Origin: Apiosordaria backusii
Lineage: Eukaryota > Ascomycota > Sordariomycetes > Sordariales > Lasiosphaeriaceae
DNA length: 64,000 nt
NCBI GenBank assembly: GCA_030549205.1
Contig: JAUKTV010000002.1
Location: forward strand, 3,720,001 to 3,784,000
Direction of reading: 5' to 3'
Shown: positions 1-12,563 of the stretch, one piece after another
Numbering within the stretch: the stretch's first letter is position 1
Layout of the letters: each line of letters starts with the position of its first letter
Notes under the pieces: model-generated
Told to the model about the DNA's origin: nothing
Seen by the model: only the letters and a program-made list of their open reading frames with translations
The model's database searches: none
Translations under genes and position numbers: made by a program

Positions 1-1634
1 CAATGCTTCAAATTCGTTTAATTGTCAGAGTGATGCAAAAGCAAGAGTAGATAATCGGACAGAGCGTTAGACATAACCCCGAAGGGTTAGCTGAGAGGAT
101 GTCGACATTAACATACTGCGGTTGCGAGCAAATCTTGACCTGGCACGGGCGGTCCACCAAGTTCCACCTCACCATCCCTCGATCTGCTCAGACTTGGGTG
201 GGTTACACTACAGGAGCTTTATTCACTTACATGTCACCAATGAGCCAAAAACAGGCCCGAATTGATCGATCGGGTTATACGTCCTGTCAGACGGGGACGG
301 AGGACGGGGACAAGTTACACATGCGGCAGGCACTATCAGCACCAACTCAGCTTCTTGTTTCGTTGCGTGGTAGAATGGTAAGTTACACAGCATGAAGCAT
401 GAGAGCAAGTGTGAGCATCCGTCTCACTCTCACCAACGGAACTCAATAGCCAACCAACCAGCTGCCCAACCACCCTTCCTCGGTCATCTGGAGAAGGGAA
501 CTTCGGGCCGTACTGGATGAATGCCGGCGAGCAGAGAAAAGCGGAGGTGCCAGGTGACATGACAGACATGACAACCAATATGGCTATCATCATCTATTAG
601 GGATCTTCTGCCCAGCAATGAGGCGAAAATCACACCGTCCCCTCACCGGTCTTCTCACCTACCATTGACCCCTCACTCCTTCCCCTCCCGCTCCCCCTCC
701 GCCTTCTTTACGCCCTCGGCAGAAGCAAAGAAAGGGAACGTGGTTGGGACGGGCTAGATGTGAAACAATCTAGAAGATTGCACCCGAAGGTAGGCTTTGC
801 TAATTTATCGGAATCTTGCTGGCCATGCAGCAAAGCTGGCAAGCCACAAGCCACAATCCACGTGGAGATAGGACTTTTGATGAAATACGCAGTGATATTG
901 GACGGGTGGACGGAGAACCGCATGATGTAAGGCTGGTAAGCGCCGGTGATCTATATGTGTCGGCTGACAAGTGCTGTTGATAATGCCATCCGAAGATTCC
1001 GAGCAATATGATATGAATGCTGATCTTATCTTTTCTCTTCTGCCTCTCGACCATAAGCCCGAATACAACCTCGCTGGTTCAAGGATAACAGCAAGGCTCA
1101 GGACCCAATGTACCGAAGGTGCAGGAAGATAAGTCTACTTCGCAGGTACGACAGCGCACCGTGCAAGTGGCACCGTGTCTCGTCTGCAGGGCCTTGCAGC
1201 GTCTTAAGTGCATGCATGAGAGAAAATGCCCGTTTCTGATTATTGAGTCGTTTCTCCAATAAGTTTCGAAACGGGATGCCCAACTCGCATTGCATCAGTC
1301 TCACGCGGTGCTTCCTTCCTACCCCTCACCATCCTGCCTGGGCTTGCTGCTACCCCGCAGTGTTGGAGCATCGACAACAGTTGCAAACAAAGGTCCCATG
1401 AACAAACCAAATAATATCCGACCGCAGATCAACCCGCTTTTGGTCCCCGCGCAATAAGCCGGAGCGGCAGCAACGGCAGTCGTTTTCGTCCCTTCTTGGC
1501 ACCGACAACCGCACCAACTCCGGATACACTGCTCCGAGCTGGCCCAGTCCTTGGCCTGTCCGTCGCTGCCGTGATCAGCCCGGTCCAGACCCACATCCCG
1601 GACCGCATTGCCTCTAACTCCAATAGGGGGGATC
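1..1634. other. gene-free stretch upstream of atg5
   Basis: No reading frame here has fungal-like coding character, recognisable domains or joinable exons. The longest frame (1319-1690, minus strand) resembles no family I know and lies opposite the atg5 leader. I see no convincing tRNA, rRNA or repeat structure. The last 200 bases are pyrimidine-rich on the plus strand, as is common in fungal promoters and 5' leaders, so they probably hold the atg5 promoter and 5' UTR. Confidence 0.5.
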
Positions 1635-2698
1635 ATGGACCCCGTCTCCCCATCCTCTCTCGGCCACCATCCTGGCCGCCGTGCCAACACTCCAAATCAT
1701 GACGACGTCGACATCCCACCACCGCCTCTCCCGCAGACCCTCTGGTCCCTCCAAGTACCCCTTTACATAACCCACATCTCCCAACCCACCGCCAACGCCT
1801 TTGTGGTCTCGGTCCCCCGCTTCAGCTACCTCGCCCTATTGCTCCCCCGACTATCTGCCTACTTCCACCCCCTCCCATGTTCCTCATTCCACTACGAGGA
1901 TGTCCAGCTTCGAAACCTAGCCGTGGGTCTCCTGGTCGACTTGTATCTCCCTCCCGACTCTGCCTCGTCATTACCATGGAGGCTCACAGTCGGCGACGGC
2001 CCGGAATGGGACATAGCCGACACTTTTACAAACTCAGCAAAGGAGGCGGATTTTGTCCGCAACGGAAACGCCAAGCAGATCATGGGATTGAGCAAGGATG
2101 ACAGTACCACTTTGTGGAATAGTGTGCAAGATAGTCCGTCTTTTTCTTCTTGTTGTTATTCTTCTTCTTCTTCTTCTTCTTCTTCTCCTTTTCTCGAGCT
2201 GTTTTGTAGTCATTTTTTTGCTGTTGGCTAACATATGTGTGATAGACGATTATGCTTCCTTTAGCAGGATCAACAGCCGCCTCCTCAACACGCCCACCCC
2301 TCTCAAGAACGTCCCAATACGTATTTACATACCGTCTTCGCCTTCACAGTCTTCAGGTGGCGGCGGCGGCGATCAAGGCTCGTTCAAAGTGGTTCAGACA
2401 CTGATACCACCTCGACACCCCAACCGTGTGTTCCACCCCCCTCCCCCCCTCCCCTTTCTTGTTGCCCTGCTATGAATGCTGATAAGTACATGGGAGGAAA
2501 AAAACAGGAAAACCACAGACATTGGGAGAAGTCCTCAAGGCCAACCTCCCTTCTCTCTTTCCCTCTAGTCGAGACCCAGTGTTGGCAAACGTGATCATGC
2601 ACGGGGGTCCCGTGCCGTTCAGGGCTCCGCTGGAAGATTTGATGAGGGAGGCGGCGTATCCGGATGGGTGGGTGTGCTTGATTGTGGTGTTGTTATAA
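1635..2698 (+). CDS. atg5: autophagy protein Atg5 (3 exons, 289 aa)
   Basis: Atg5 is conjugated to the ubiquitin-like Atg12. With Atg16 the conjugate acts as the E3-like factor that lipidates Atg8 on growing autophagosome membranes. Exons 1635-2133, 2246-2425 and 2508-2698 add up to 870 nt, exactly 290 codons. Family blocks are visible in order: an N-terminal LQVPLYITH segment, SVPRFSYLALLLPRLSAYF, LPWRLTVGDGP, KEADFVRNGNAKQIM, then PIRIYIPSS and GSFKVVQ in exon 2, and ANVIMHGGPVPF with the terminal REAAYPDGW in exon 3. The length is close to other fungal Atg5 proteins. Splicing at 2133/2246 restores the VQDND block. Intron 1 (112 nt) has the unusual donor GTCCGT and a long (CTT)n pyrimidine tract. 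The start at 1635 gives MDPVSPSS; an in-frame ATG at 1608 would add nine residues and cannot be excluded. Assignment is secure. Confidence 0.95.
2155..2190 (+). repeat. (CTT)n tract inside atg5 intron 1
   Basis: About ten CTT units lie upstream of the branch site CTAAC (about 2228-2232) and the acceptor TAG at 2243-2245. The tract acts as an extended polypyrimidine stretch and could vary in length between strains. Confidence 0.8.
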
Positions 2699-3822
2699 AC
2701 AGAACTTGAGCTGTATTGAATTGTATAGGAAGCAAGACAAGAGTAATTTCCCTCACCAGCCCCCGTCACCATGGTTAGTATAGACTAAAGAAAACAACAC
2801 TTCCAATCAATCTCGGCATGTGCCAAATAGGCCTGCGTCTGCGTTTTAAACGGGCCCTTTGGCATAGCACGAATAGACACTCTCGGGATAATATGCTGAA
2901 GTAAGGTATAATGTGATATTGTATGGTATAATAGTTAGTGTAGTAGGTACGTAGAGAGATGGCGTAAGGTAGCTAGGTAAAAATGAAGAGCGGGATGACT
3001 GGCAAAAGAAGTAATAAACACAAAAAACACCACCACCCACCCTGCCACTACCACCCCCCCCCCCCCCCCCCCAACCACCGCCCTCCATAGAGAAATAGAC
3101 ACAGAAGAAGACAAAAGACATGTGCAGCCGCCCAAAACATGAACCGGAACCGAATACCAATAGACAAGAAACCAACCCGACAAAAATGAATATTACCGTA
3201 GTTGCTTGCACGCAAGACCGATCTCGATCAAACACAAGTGGTATCTCCTCCCCCGCCTTCCCTTGTTGTCCCTCGGCCGTTAACAGAGTCCTCCCACGCA
3301 CGTATGACGATGTAAATGCCAATGAAAACACTCTTTCGCCCACCAAAACTCAAAGAGAAAGAAAGACGATGCTGACTTTGTCCTGCCACACAGCTTCCCC
3401 CGGGTCCCCCACCTTCCGGTCTTTTCTCTGTTTCGAAATACCTTCATCGTACAGTGGCGCGCGCGCGCGCGCCCCATCTCCATGCCCAATACCATTACGC
3501 CCCTTTCTGTAGTTCCCTCCTCTGCCCTCGAGCTCATCACGCAAGAAGAAAAAAAAAAAAAGAGGGAGATACCGAGAGAAAGGGCTGCAACAAATGACGA
3601 GGGTGCTGCCTAGGCTGGGTGGTGACCTGGGCGTATGGAGATGCAAAAGACGGCCAGGAAAAAGCCGGAACGAGGCCGTCGGGAATCTGGACTATGTGTG
3701 TTTATAAACATATATATATATATATAATATATATATATATATATGAAATGCACAGGGAGAAATGTACGGTATTCTAGCGACATTGTCATGGCTCGCACCA
3801 GGGGGTGTCGTAACTTTGCATT
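2699..3822. other. convergent intergenic region with microsatellites
   Basis: This 1.1-kb gap separates the 3' ends of atg5 (plus) and the C6 regulator (minus), so it should hold both terminators. No coding frame is convincing. It is rich in simple repeats: a run of 19 C at 3054-3072, an alternating GC tract at 3457-3472, an A-run near 3548-3560 and a TA tract at 3710-3744. The GC and TA tracts are alternating purine-pyrimidine sequence, able in principle to form Z-DNA or cruciforms. Confidence 0.6.
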
Positions 3823-6800
3823 TTAGAGCGGTGGCTGTTGTTGCATTGGCGGTAGAGGCCCTGACAAAACTCCGGTCATGGCCCCAGATAAGCCACCCGG
3901 TGGCGACATTCCGGGTATGCCTTCGGGTACGGCTCCCGACACTGGCGGTGGGAGGGGACCGTGGAGCGGGCCAGGTAATGGCGGGCGGAAAGCATCGACT
4001 GGAGTACTGGGAGCATGCATACCAGGAATGGGCGTGGTCGGAGCCATGGAAGACAACGGGATGCCGTTGCTGACATTGCTGGCAAAGCTGGACCCGGGTT
4101 GGTGATCCATTACATCAATGCTGTTCGGCCGCCGCCACAGCTCGTTTTGAAGACCCTCCAGAATCCGCATGTCAATGGAAAGAGCGCTGGAAGGGTGCGA
4201 AATGATCTTGAAAAAGGAGATTGTTTTGGCGAACAGGTCTTTCAAAAGGCCCTCGTCAATATACTGGTTCAGAACTGGGTCTCGGAACACAGCCGCCAAG
4301 GTGAGCAAGTTGCCCCATTGCCTTCAAGTTCCAGGTCAGCAAAAAAATACATCGACAAGAAAACAAGGGTGGGCGAGGAGGTGCCTTACGCATGTGCTGT
4401 GCCAAAGACATTGGTGATGATGAACCGCTTATCCTCGACTCCGTGGAAGGCCCTCGTGCTTTCGATCAAGGCCTTGATGCCTTTCTGCGCGTACTCCTTG
4501 ACCTCATCGGAAAAGTCATCCTGAATCCTGCCGGCCGGCGAAATACCCTGCATAGGGGACATGATGGACATGGCTTTGTCAAAATTGTGCTCGAGAATCT
4601 GCTTGATGAAGGGGCGAAAAGTGATGACCCGGGCGCCCCAGTACTTGGCACGCAACCGAGCAGCCAAGATATCTCTTGCTGGGGGATCCGATTCCAGAAA
4701 CTTGAACTCGGGTGGCACAAATCGCATATCTAGTGAGTTCTGGATAATCTCAATGATTCCACCTCCGGTCGAGTTGCTTTCCAGAGGCTGGGGATTTTGG
4801 GGGTTGTACAGCGTCTGGTGAATCTGGTTCAGATTCTTGCGCAGATAGAGCTGGGCCAAGTAGCTCCGAAGAACGTGCTCGTCGAACCCGTGCTCTGTCG
4901 CCATGTTGATGTTGGGATACGGCATGATTTCCTCAAACGCCAGAATATGCGACTGTGGCAGTGGCAACTCGGCAATAATGTCGCTTTCGAGCTGGAGGCA
5001 CGTCCAAAATGCAAAGACGAGCTGGTTATCCGACTTCTCGGTGACCGAGTCCCGGTTGGTCGTCTGTCTCTCTTGAAGCCTTTTGAACCGATCCAGGCTC
5101 CTGTGGAAAGTAAGTTAGCATTTCGTTGGGCGAATTACCCGAACAGTGAAAAAAGTGAAGGCTGACGTACGGTCTCATTTTGATCTGCAGTGCCCAGCCA
5201 GCTTCTTTGATGTAAGCGTAGCTTTCCACCACCCTTCCAAGCTGGCCGTGGTATAATCCAGCCAGAATGTACGCGTGAATATGACGGAGGCTCGTTCCAG
5301 CCAACTGACCGCCAAGAATGTCAGTAGCATGGGCAAAGTAATCCAGCCCAGGAATCACGTCCAGGTTTCTCTTGAGAGAAGCAACCGGTTTCGTGGACGC
5401 TCCTGATCCTTGAAACGAGGATCGCCTGCTGTTTCCAGCTCGGTCGCTATTGTCCTTGGGCGAGGGAAGGCCGGCTGAGTGGGAATGAGAGGCGTAGGAC
5501 GGCGGTGAGCCCTGCGACGGGGACGCCGGTGTCGGGTTGCCGTTGCGCAAATACGGGGAGCCGTGCTGGGCGGGCTCGCTGACTGGCACAACATCCGGCA
5601 GCCGCTTGTCCTTGTGAAGGCAGATTTTCCCCAGGGCGAGGACCAGCAGAACAAGCGCATTGTTGATGGAACGCTGGAACATGGGCTTACCAACCTTGGT
5701 TGGCAACGGAGACTCACCGCTGCCGCCGTCAGGGCCAGGCGAAGTCCGTTTCCTTTTAAGTGAAGGCTCAACCTGTGCTCCGACAAACTTGGCGATGTTT
5801 GAACCTCCCCCTTTGCTCCTCGAGCTTGGCTGTAGGCCGTCGAGGAAGAGCCTGACCATGGCATTCAGCTCTTCGGGGATAATAAGCGGGTGCATGTTCT
5901 GGATGTTGTCGTTGAAACTTTTGACGTATTTCCACACGACTGGTTCTGCAAAGTCCAGGACGTGAATGAGTCCGCTGGCAGTCTTTCCATCCCCCGGTCC
6001 TGGTGAGCCGCTGATTCCTCCCCAGCAATCTGCTGGTGACGGGGCGCCGGCATCAGAGTAGTCATCATGCACCTCCATCATTCCCATATCGTGCGGAACA
6101 TCCCTGTCTCGGCTGTTGTCCATGCCTTCGCCCCGACCCCAAACTCGCAGCAGACCGCGCTTTTCCTCCTGTCTGATGGGGAACTCGTCTACATACTTTA
6201 TTTTTTCTGCATCCAGATACCGCCGAACCAGCGTTTCGATCGGTCGCCACTTGAGCAAGAAGGCGGCCAAGGTTGTATGATTGGGCGGGATAGTCGGGAC
6301 TCCGGGCTGAACGAACGGCCCCGGTTCCACCTCCTTTTCAAGCTCCATCTCGCGCGTTATCATCCGTGCCTGCTCTGTATCGATGGGGGGCGCTTGTGTC
6401 CCTCCTGTTGGCGACGATGCGTATGCTTCCTCTGCCACAGGTGCCACCGCTGATTCGGCCGAGGCCGGTCGTACCTCTTCCTCTTGCATCGGCTCGAACT
6501 GCTGAAGATCTGCCGCAGGGGCGATCCGCTTTACCGCCTCCTCGAGCCTGCCCACCCGCCTATCATTCGTTGCCATCCAATCCTGAAACTCATTCCTCAT
6601 GAACAGGAGCTGCTCCAAGATGTCCGCCTGCACCTTGTCTTGCCTGTAGCACATGGTTAGTCGCCGAGACAGCAATCCAGAATCGGAAATCAACCCACTG
6701 CTTGGGAGGGGTTTCTCGATATTTGCATTCCACCTTCTTTTCCCTGCAACTCTTGCAGGGCTTTAACTCATCGCACTTTGCTTTGAGTTGACGGCACGTC

Positions 6801-7140
6801 TCACAGGCCTACACACGCGCCGTTAGTTGTTTCCCGTTCGTTGGCTAAAGATGTGGAGCAATCCAGATGAACTAACCTGTGAGGCACGTTGTCCTTTGCG
6901 CTTCGCATTCGAGGACGCCACATGAATCGAGTAAGACAGGCCATCATGCTGTGATCCATACGAAGGCGGCGGAAAATCATATGGCTGCGCGTGGACTAAG
7001 GGCGTCTGTGGTGGATAGCTCGGTTGCCTGCCGAACATGGGCGGCTGCTGTGGCGGAGGCGGCGGAGGCGGAGGCGGAGGCGGCGGTTGCTGCTGTTGCG
7101 GTTGCTGCTGCTGGGGTGGCTGTGGTTGTTGTTGTTGTTG

Positions 7141-7194
<54 letters not shown>

Positions 7195-7875
7195 TTGTTG
7201 TTGTTGTTGTTGTTGTTGCGGACCGTTGTCGAAGCTCAAGTGACGCTTCTCGTCCCCATAAGACTGCGGCGGGAGGGCGCTATGTGGCGTTCCTGGCGTC
7301 ATGATTTCGGGGCCGTTGCTCGTTGACAGAGGCCTGCGTAGCTGTGGCAGGGTGGTGTCTTCGCCTGGATCAGGTTTTACTATGGGCTCCCTGGGAGGGT
7401 AGCTAGAAAATGCCGGGTGGGCCGGCGAGTGTGGAGGCTGCCGGTGTTCGTGCATTGGCGTATATCTCTCGGACTCATGGTGTCTTCGGTCTTCGATGGG
7501 CGTTTGCGCAACAGGTGGCGGCGGAGCCTGGGGATGAGGGTGCTGCTGGTGGGCGTGAGGATGAGATGGTTGCGGTGGAGGCGGCGGAGGCGGCGGCGGT
7601 GGTGCTGGTTGAGAATGAGGATGAGGGTGAGGGTGAGAGTGAGGGTGTGGGTGATTGTGAGGGTGAGGATCACCGGGACCAGGAGGGCGAGCGTAGTGAT
7701 GTGGTGATGGTTGATGGTAGGGGCTCGAGGTTGGCGGAAGGTGAGGCGATTGTCCACTCGTCGGGGAGGGATTGGGATTCAGGAGTGTTCTGCCGTGATG
7801 TGAACCGCCTGCTGACCATGGCGAGCCAGTCGTCAGACGGGGTCGCTTGGAGTCAGGCGCCCCTGGGTGGTCCAT
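3823..7875 (-). CDS. Zn(II)2Cys6 transcription factor with polyQ/polyP N-terminus (5 exons, 1263 aa)
   Basis: Probable sequence-specific nuclear regulator. Exons (minus strand): 7875-6877, 6808-6699, 6643-5171, 5100-4390, 4321-3823; introns are 68, 55, 70 and 68 nt; total 3792 nt. Residues 1-333 are low-complexity: His/Pro runs, a glutamine tract of about 30 residues coded by CAG/CAA (7125-7218), then a proline run. The zinc cluster starts straight after the first junction: Cys335, CX2C, X6, C, X5, CX2C, X6, C, followed by KYRETPPKQ and a possible dimerisation helix. The middle and C-terminal parts carry the fungal_trans regulatory domain, including FWTCLQLESDI and PLPQSHILAFEE. The C-terminus is Pro/Gly-rich. 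The cluster is coded almost entirely by the small second exon and would be lost by skipping it. Which regulator this is I cannot tell, and no target can be inferred from the neighbours. Confidence 0.9.
7125..7218 (-). repeat. CAG/CAA glutamine repeat in the C6 regulator
   Basis: On the plus strand this reads as TTG/CTG triplets coding glutamine on the minus strand. The centre (7150-7191) is an uninterrupted run of about 14 CAG units flanked by CAA units. Pure CAG cores tend to change length between strains, so the glutamine number is likely polymorphic. Confidence 0.9.
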
Positions 7876-10800
7876 GGCTGGGGGGGGTTCTTATATATGT
7901 ATGTACATAAATGCCCTTAACACTAGAAGGCGGCGGCCAGACGCGAGGTCAGGCAACAAGCGGCAGAAAAGCAATGGCCCATGGACAGACAGTGCCTGGC
8001 AACACCAGCATGGAACACAAGCGGGGAGGAGCCCGGCTTGGGGGTGGGAAGAGCAAGATCGTCCACAAACGACCCGTGACTTGCGAACTCAGACGCCTCT
8101 TTTTTTTCTTCTCCCTCTCTCTCGCTCTCTTGTGATGGTGTACAACAGGAGAGGCAACGCTCGGCAGCAAAGAGAGAACAGCTAGCAGGCACACGAGCAG
8201 TGGCAGTAGCAGCAGGAGGAGGAGAAGCAGCAGCAGCAGCGGTGGTCGCGCAAGCTCATGAGCGGGCTCACCGGGGGGAGCTGCTTATTGGCCTGGCCTA
8301 GGCTGGCATAAAGCTGTGCTTGTGGAGGGGAGATCTCGGCAGAAGAACAAAAGGCTTCCCTGGGTTTAGCCTTTCCGTCTCACTTGGGTCCTGGTCTCGA
8401 TAGAGGGAGCAGAGCAGGACTGGACCAACCAGTTGGGCAGCAACAACTGAACTGGTTGCGTGGTCGCGGTTCCCGGTGTGGGCGGATGAGTGGGGAGGCT
8501 TCGAAAAGACAGAAGCTCGGTTCAAGGATGCGGCTTTCGGCAGGCCGGCAGCGCGAGGTCGGGGCAAAGCCTCCTTGCTCGTTTCTCTGCAGTGCTGTGC
8601 GGTGACAGGTTTGTCTGGCTGGGATCTCCGAGACGTGTTTATTACACACAAAAACGGCGGTGCGGAGGGGGGTGTGGGCGGTGCCGACGGGCAACAGGCA
8701 GGCTCCAAAAAGACGGTCAATGGCAGACGGGAGCGAGCTGGAGCTGGGTCCGGCGGTGTTTTGGGCCTTGGGAGAGAAAGAGAATCCGACAAAATTGAGG
8801 TACGGTCCCCAACCCTGCGGAGCACGTCTCATCAAGACCCTGGACCGAACCGGGGTGGTGGAAGCTAAGCAGGCTAGGGTTCGATGGGACAATCAAAGGC
8901 GGGCAAACGGTGGGTCAAGAGCGCCTCACCCAGTCTGGGGTGTCTGTCCCCTCTTGTGCTCTGCCAGCCTGGGCCCTCGACGAATAGGCGGCTTGGTAGT
9001 GACAGCTTCACGAAGAATTAGTGGGGTATGGGTTGCTTTTGGCCGCGATCCCCCCTTTGCGCTCTGCTTGTCAAGCTTGCTGTTCTCGGAGGTGACAAGT
9101 AGAGCCGGATAGGCGGTGACAGGTACCGAACTTTGCCAGCCCGAGAGCTGGTCAGCAGGAGGTTGTGTACGAGCAGGATGAGGGCGATGTATGTAGAAGA
9201 CAGTGGACGGTAGTAGTCGGTGGTGACACAGGACGTGGTGGTCAGCAGCAACAACAGCAACAAGGTAGCAAGTAACCTCGTCTCGTCTCGTCCGCCCCCC
9301 TCCTTGATCGGCCTCTCTCCGACGCTCTCTCTCTCTCCTTTTTTCCCCCTCAAATCAGCGCCGACAGACCCGGGAGGATGGTTTAGCGCGGCGGGCGATA
9401 TGGATAGTATGGAAACAGTGGTGGAGGGACAGTGGCGTCTACCGCAGGCGAAAGCAGAACGAGAGCTGAGCAATGTTAAAAAAGACGACGCCAAGGAGAA
9501 CTCGGCTCGACAATGCGTGCGACGCTAGCATGGAGACGATGGGGCAGCACAATTCCCGGGCGGGCCCCTCAAACTGCAAACCCCGAGTTCCGCAAGACGC
9601 GCGAGAGGGAGCGAGAGAGAGAGAGGTGCATGGATGCGCGCGCATGGCATGGATGGATGGGCTTAAGCAGCGGGCAGCTGTGCCTTCTCTGAGAGTTCTC
9701 TCGTTTCGGTCATCTCACTGTGCTGGCTGGGTCGCTGTCACCTCGACAGGGGTTCGCTTCCGCACCGTGTCGCGACAGTTCACGGCGCACTCTTCCAGGT
9801 TTCCCAAAGTCCCGTCCAGTACCTGCCAGCGACCCGAGGTTGCCAGACCATGCCCACTGCGGGCTACACTAGGAGTCTAGGATGCCTGTCTTTTCTGGGC
9901 GACGCGTCCACAAAGTCGGGACCATCTGAGACACGAGCGCACCAGCCTGGATGTTCACTACCTATGCGCAGTTCCGTTTTTATATAGATATTGACATCGA
10001 TTGACCTTGAATCGGACGACATGAAATTCAAATGCTGAAGCAAGGTGTGAGAGAGCCAAACGTGTGTGGCTGATGAGTGGCCGGGTGTTTTTCTGAGAGG
10101 GGCAAAGAGGGGCAATCACGATTCCCAGTCAAATGGGAGCGAGATTTGGACGCACGGTGCCACCATCTGACCCAAAGGGACCGGGGTTGCACAGGTTGCC
10201 GGGTTCCTTGACAGAGAGCAGTATGCAGCAACCCCTGGCGGGCTCGGCGGGCTTCCAGATCTTCCACCAGAAATCCTCGGCTCGCCGCAGACCGGCCATG
10301 TCAACAAAGGGACCGTCCGTTGCGGTGAAGAACTGAGTCGTGTTTTTTTTTTGATGTTTATGATGTGTAGTTGTAGGTAATATCAAGTGTATCAAAGCTT
10401 CAACGCCATTCCCGACGGTGAATCTCCTCTCTCTCGGCAGCCAATCATGGCCGGCATCACAAATCCCAGGAGTGTGGGTGGGTGAGGTCCGAGAATCTGG
10501 TCACCCATTTTGGGCCGCACTTCACCGCGTCACTTCTCGTCAAGCCTTGCCTTGGCTCCCCGCATTCGCCGCCAGAGGGAGAGGCTCGATGTTTGCAAAC
10601 AAGCGTCGCATGGCTGCAGGGTGGCTGTCACCAGCCAGTGGATATCACCAGTCCTGCCAGCTTGTTTCGGCTATGTGCTTGGTATCTGATGCCTATCGAC
10701 AAAGTCGACAACCCAATGCAACCTTGGTGCTCTCTGGCCAAAGGCAAACAAAAAGCCTCGCTGTGGTTTCATGCACTTGCTCCGGCCCACCCTCCCCACA

Positions 10801-12563
10801 ATCGAGACACCATCAAAGAGCAAATCCCCTTCAGCCGCAGGACACCGGCAGAGCGGACAGAACCACAGCAAGAAGCCATCATCGAGGCTGAGGCCAGCAT
10901 CCATCTTGGAATTTGCCTGGTCAAGGCTTGTTGACTTGCAAACCAATCATTGGCACGGTCGGAGACAACTCCGCGATCTGCTGTTTCGCCCCATGGCCAG
11001 GCCAGGGTGATGTTATCGTACTTAATGGGCTAGCAATGGCGGGGGGTTGTCTTTTCACCAAAATCCCGATATCAAAAACCCCCCCACTGCTCCCATCTTG
11101 GCACACGGCTGTTGTTGGGCAAGACTGGGCACGCTGATCATTCCCATCTCACCCCATGCAGTCGCGTGTATCGATATTTCATGAGAACAACTCTTGTCCT
11201 TTCTGAACTGCCTTCACCCACGTGCTCAGTCACTGGAAGGAGAAAAAAGGGGGGAAACTGCTGGACATGTCGAATGGCGCAATCCCCAACGCCCATGCTT
11301 CCCCCCCAACCCCACGCTTATTCCCCTCAGGCGCACCAACCGCATGGTCTGATTCCTTGATGGGCAAATCAGCACGTCCCAATGGGAAGAGGACCACACC
11401 ACCATCACCCACCCCTTGTTGCTGACCCTGTGTCTTGTCGTTGCAACCCACAAACCATCTTCTGCTGGTTCAGCCCGCTGACCAATTGTCTAGAGGCCGT
11501 CGGTCCCAACCAGTGAGACGCATGACAGCCCTAGAGGTCAGAGCTTCCAGTGGCGGCCGGGTCGGTTGGTCGGTCGGTTACCCAGTCTCTGGAACCATCT
11601 CGCTGGGGGCCCCCATGTCATCGTATTTCTTTTTTTTTTTTTGGTCCCATGAAGCATTTTTCGGAGTTCGGGCTGTCGTGTACCTGTGGGCGGATGAAAA
11701 TGAGGGTGAAAGTGACCTGTTGCTTCTCGTTGTCTGTTTGGATATGTCTCGGATTTGTATTTCGTACCTGGGCCTGTTTGTGTGATCAACCAGAGGTGAG
11801 GCTTCTTTTATGATGCATCATTTGGCGAATGTACATACCACGCAGCTGAGGTCAGGACGAGACAAAGCTTCACGCCTCATGACGAGCTCGGTTGCAGATG
11901 AAAAGAAATCCACTACCTATTGCCAAGAGACGCCGTGGCTGATGCCGTCGTCCCTCTCGTTTCTTTTGCCCTGCAGAGCATTGCGGCAGCGCCAGGGAGC
12001 GACTGACTGGTTGACCAATCCTTTGGTAGATGTCAGTGGAATGGAGAGGCGTGATCCTTCCAGAAGCAATAACGCCCGGCAGTAGCGGAACAATTTATTG
12101 AGAACAGACAGAGACCAGTACCCGAATGCGAATGGCGTCGTTCGGTGGGGGCACGGGATGTCATCTCAATGGCCGTGATGGACACCAAGCAAAGCACACA
12201 CTCGACGCGCCGGTAGCCAACGGGAAGCACAACCGCTCTGGTGGGTTCTCCCACGCGGTCGTTCGGTCCGTCGGCTTAGCTCTGGAGTTTGGCGTACCCA
12301 CGAGGTGGCAAAAAGAAGAATGACAGGTTCTCAAACGTCCACCTGCCTTGTGGTGTGCTTGCTTTTTTTTTCTCCTGGCTCCCATCAATCGCGATTGGAG
12401 AATGGGCTCCGAACTGAAACAAATTCCAAACCTCTCTGTCGGGCCGAGCGACGCTTGAATCAGCGAACTTGGTATGGAATATCCGGCAACTTGGTCGAAG
12501 GCCTGTTTCTTTTTTTTTTTTGTCCCCTGCCGTTTGTCTCTGTCCAATCTGCTGGGATCGTCT
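7876..12563. promoter_or_regulatory. 4.7-kb gene-free upstream region of the C6 regulator
   Basis: No frame in this stretch shows a known domain or good fungal codon use, and I could not join exons into a gene. The region lies upstream of the C6 regulator start (7875) and downstream of the minus-strand gene ending at 12564. It contains CT- and GA-rich tracts (about 8100-8135, 9320-9345, 9608-9625), GCA/AGC repeats near 8200-8245 and T-runs near 11630 and 12510. Length and composition fit a long regulated promoter with a long 5' leader, possibly with a non-coding transcript; this is inference. Confidence 0.4.

Noticed and set aside
1319..1690. 123-codon minus-strand frame upstream of atg5
   Set aside because: No domain, biased composition, and antisense to the atg5 leader; probably chance.
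8820..8895. Possible 5S rRNA-like segment (AAGCTAAGCAGGCTAGGGTTCGATGGGA)
   Set aside because: Only a short part recalls 5S or a tRNA B-box; the rest does not fit the fungal 5S consensus or fold into a tRNA, so no RNA gene is called.
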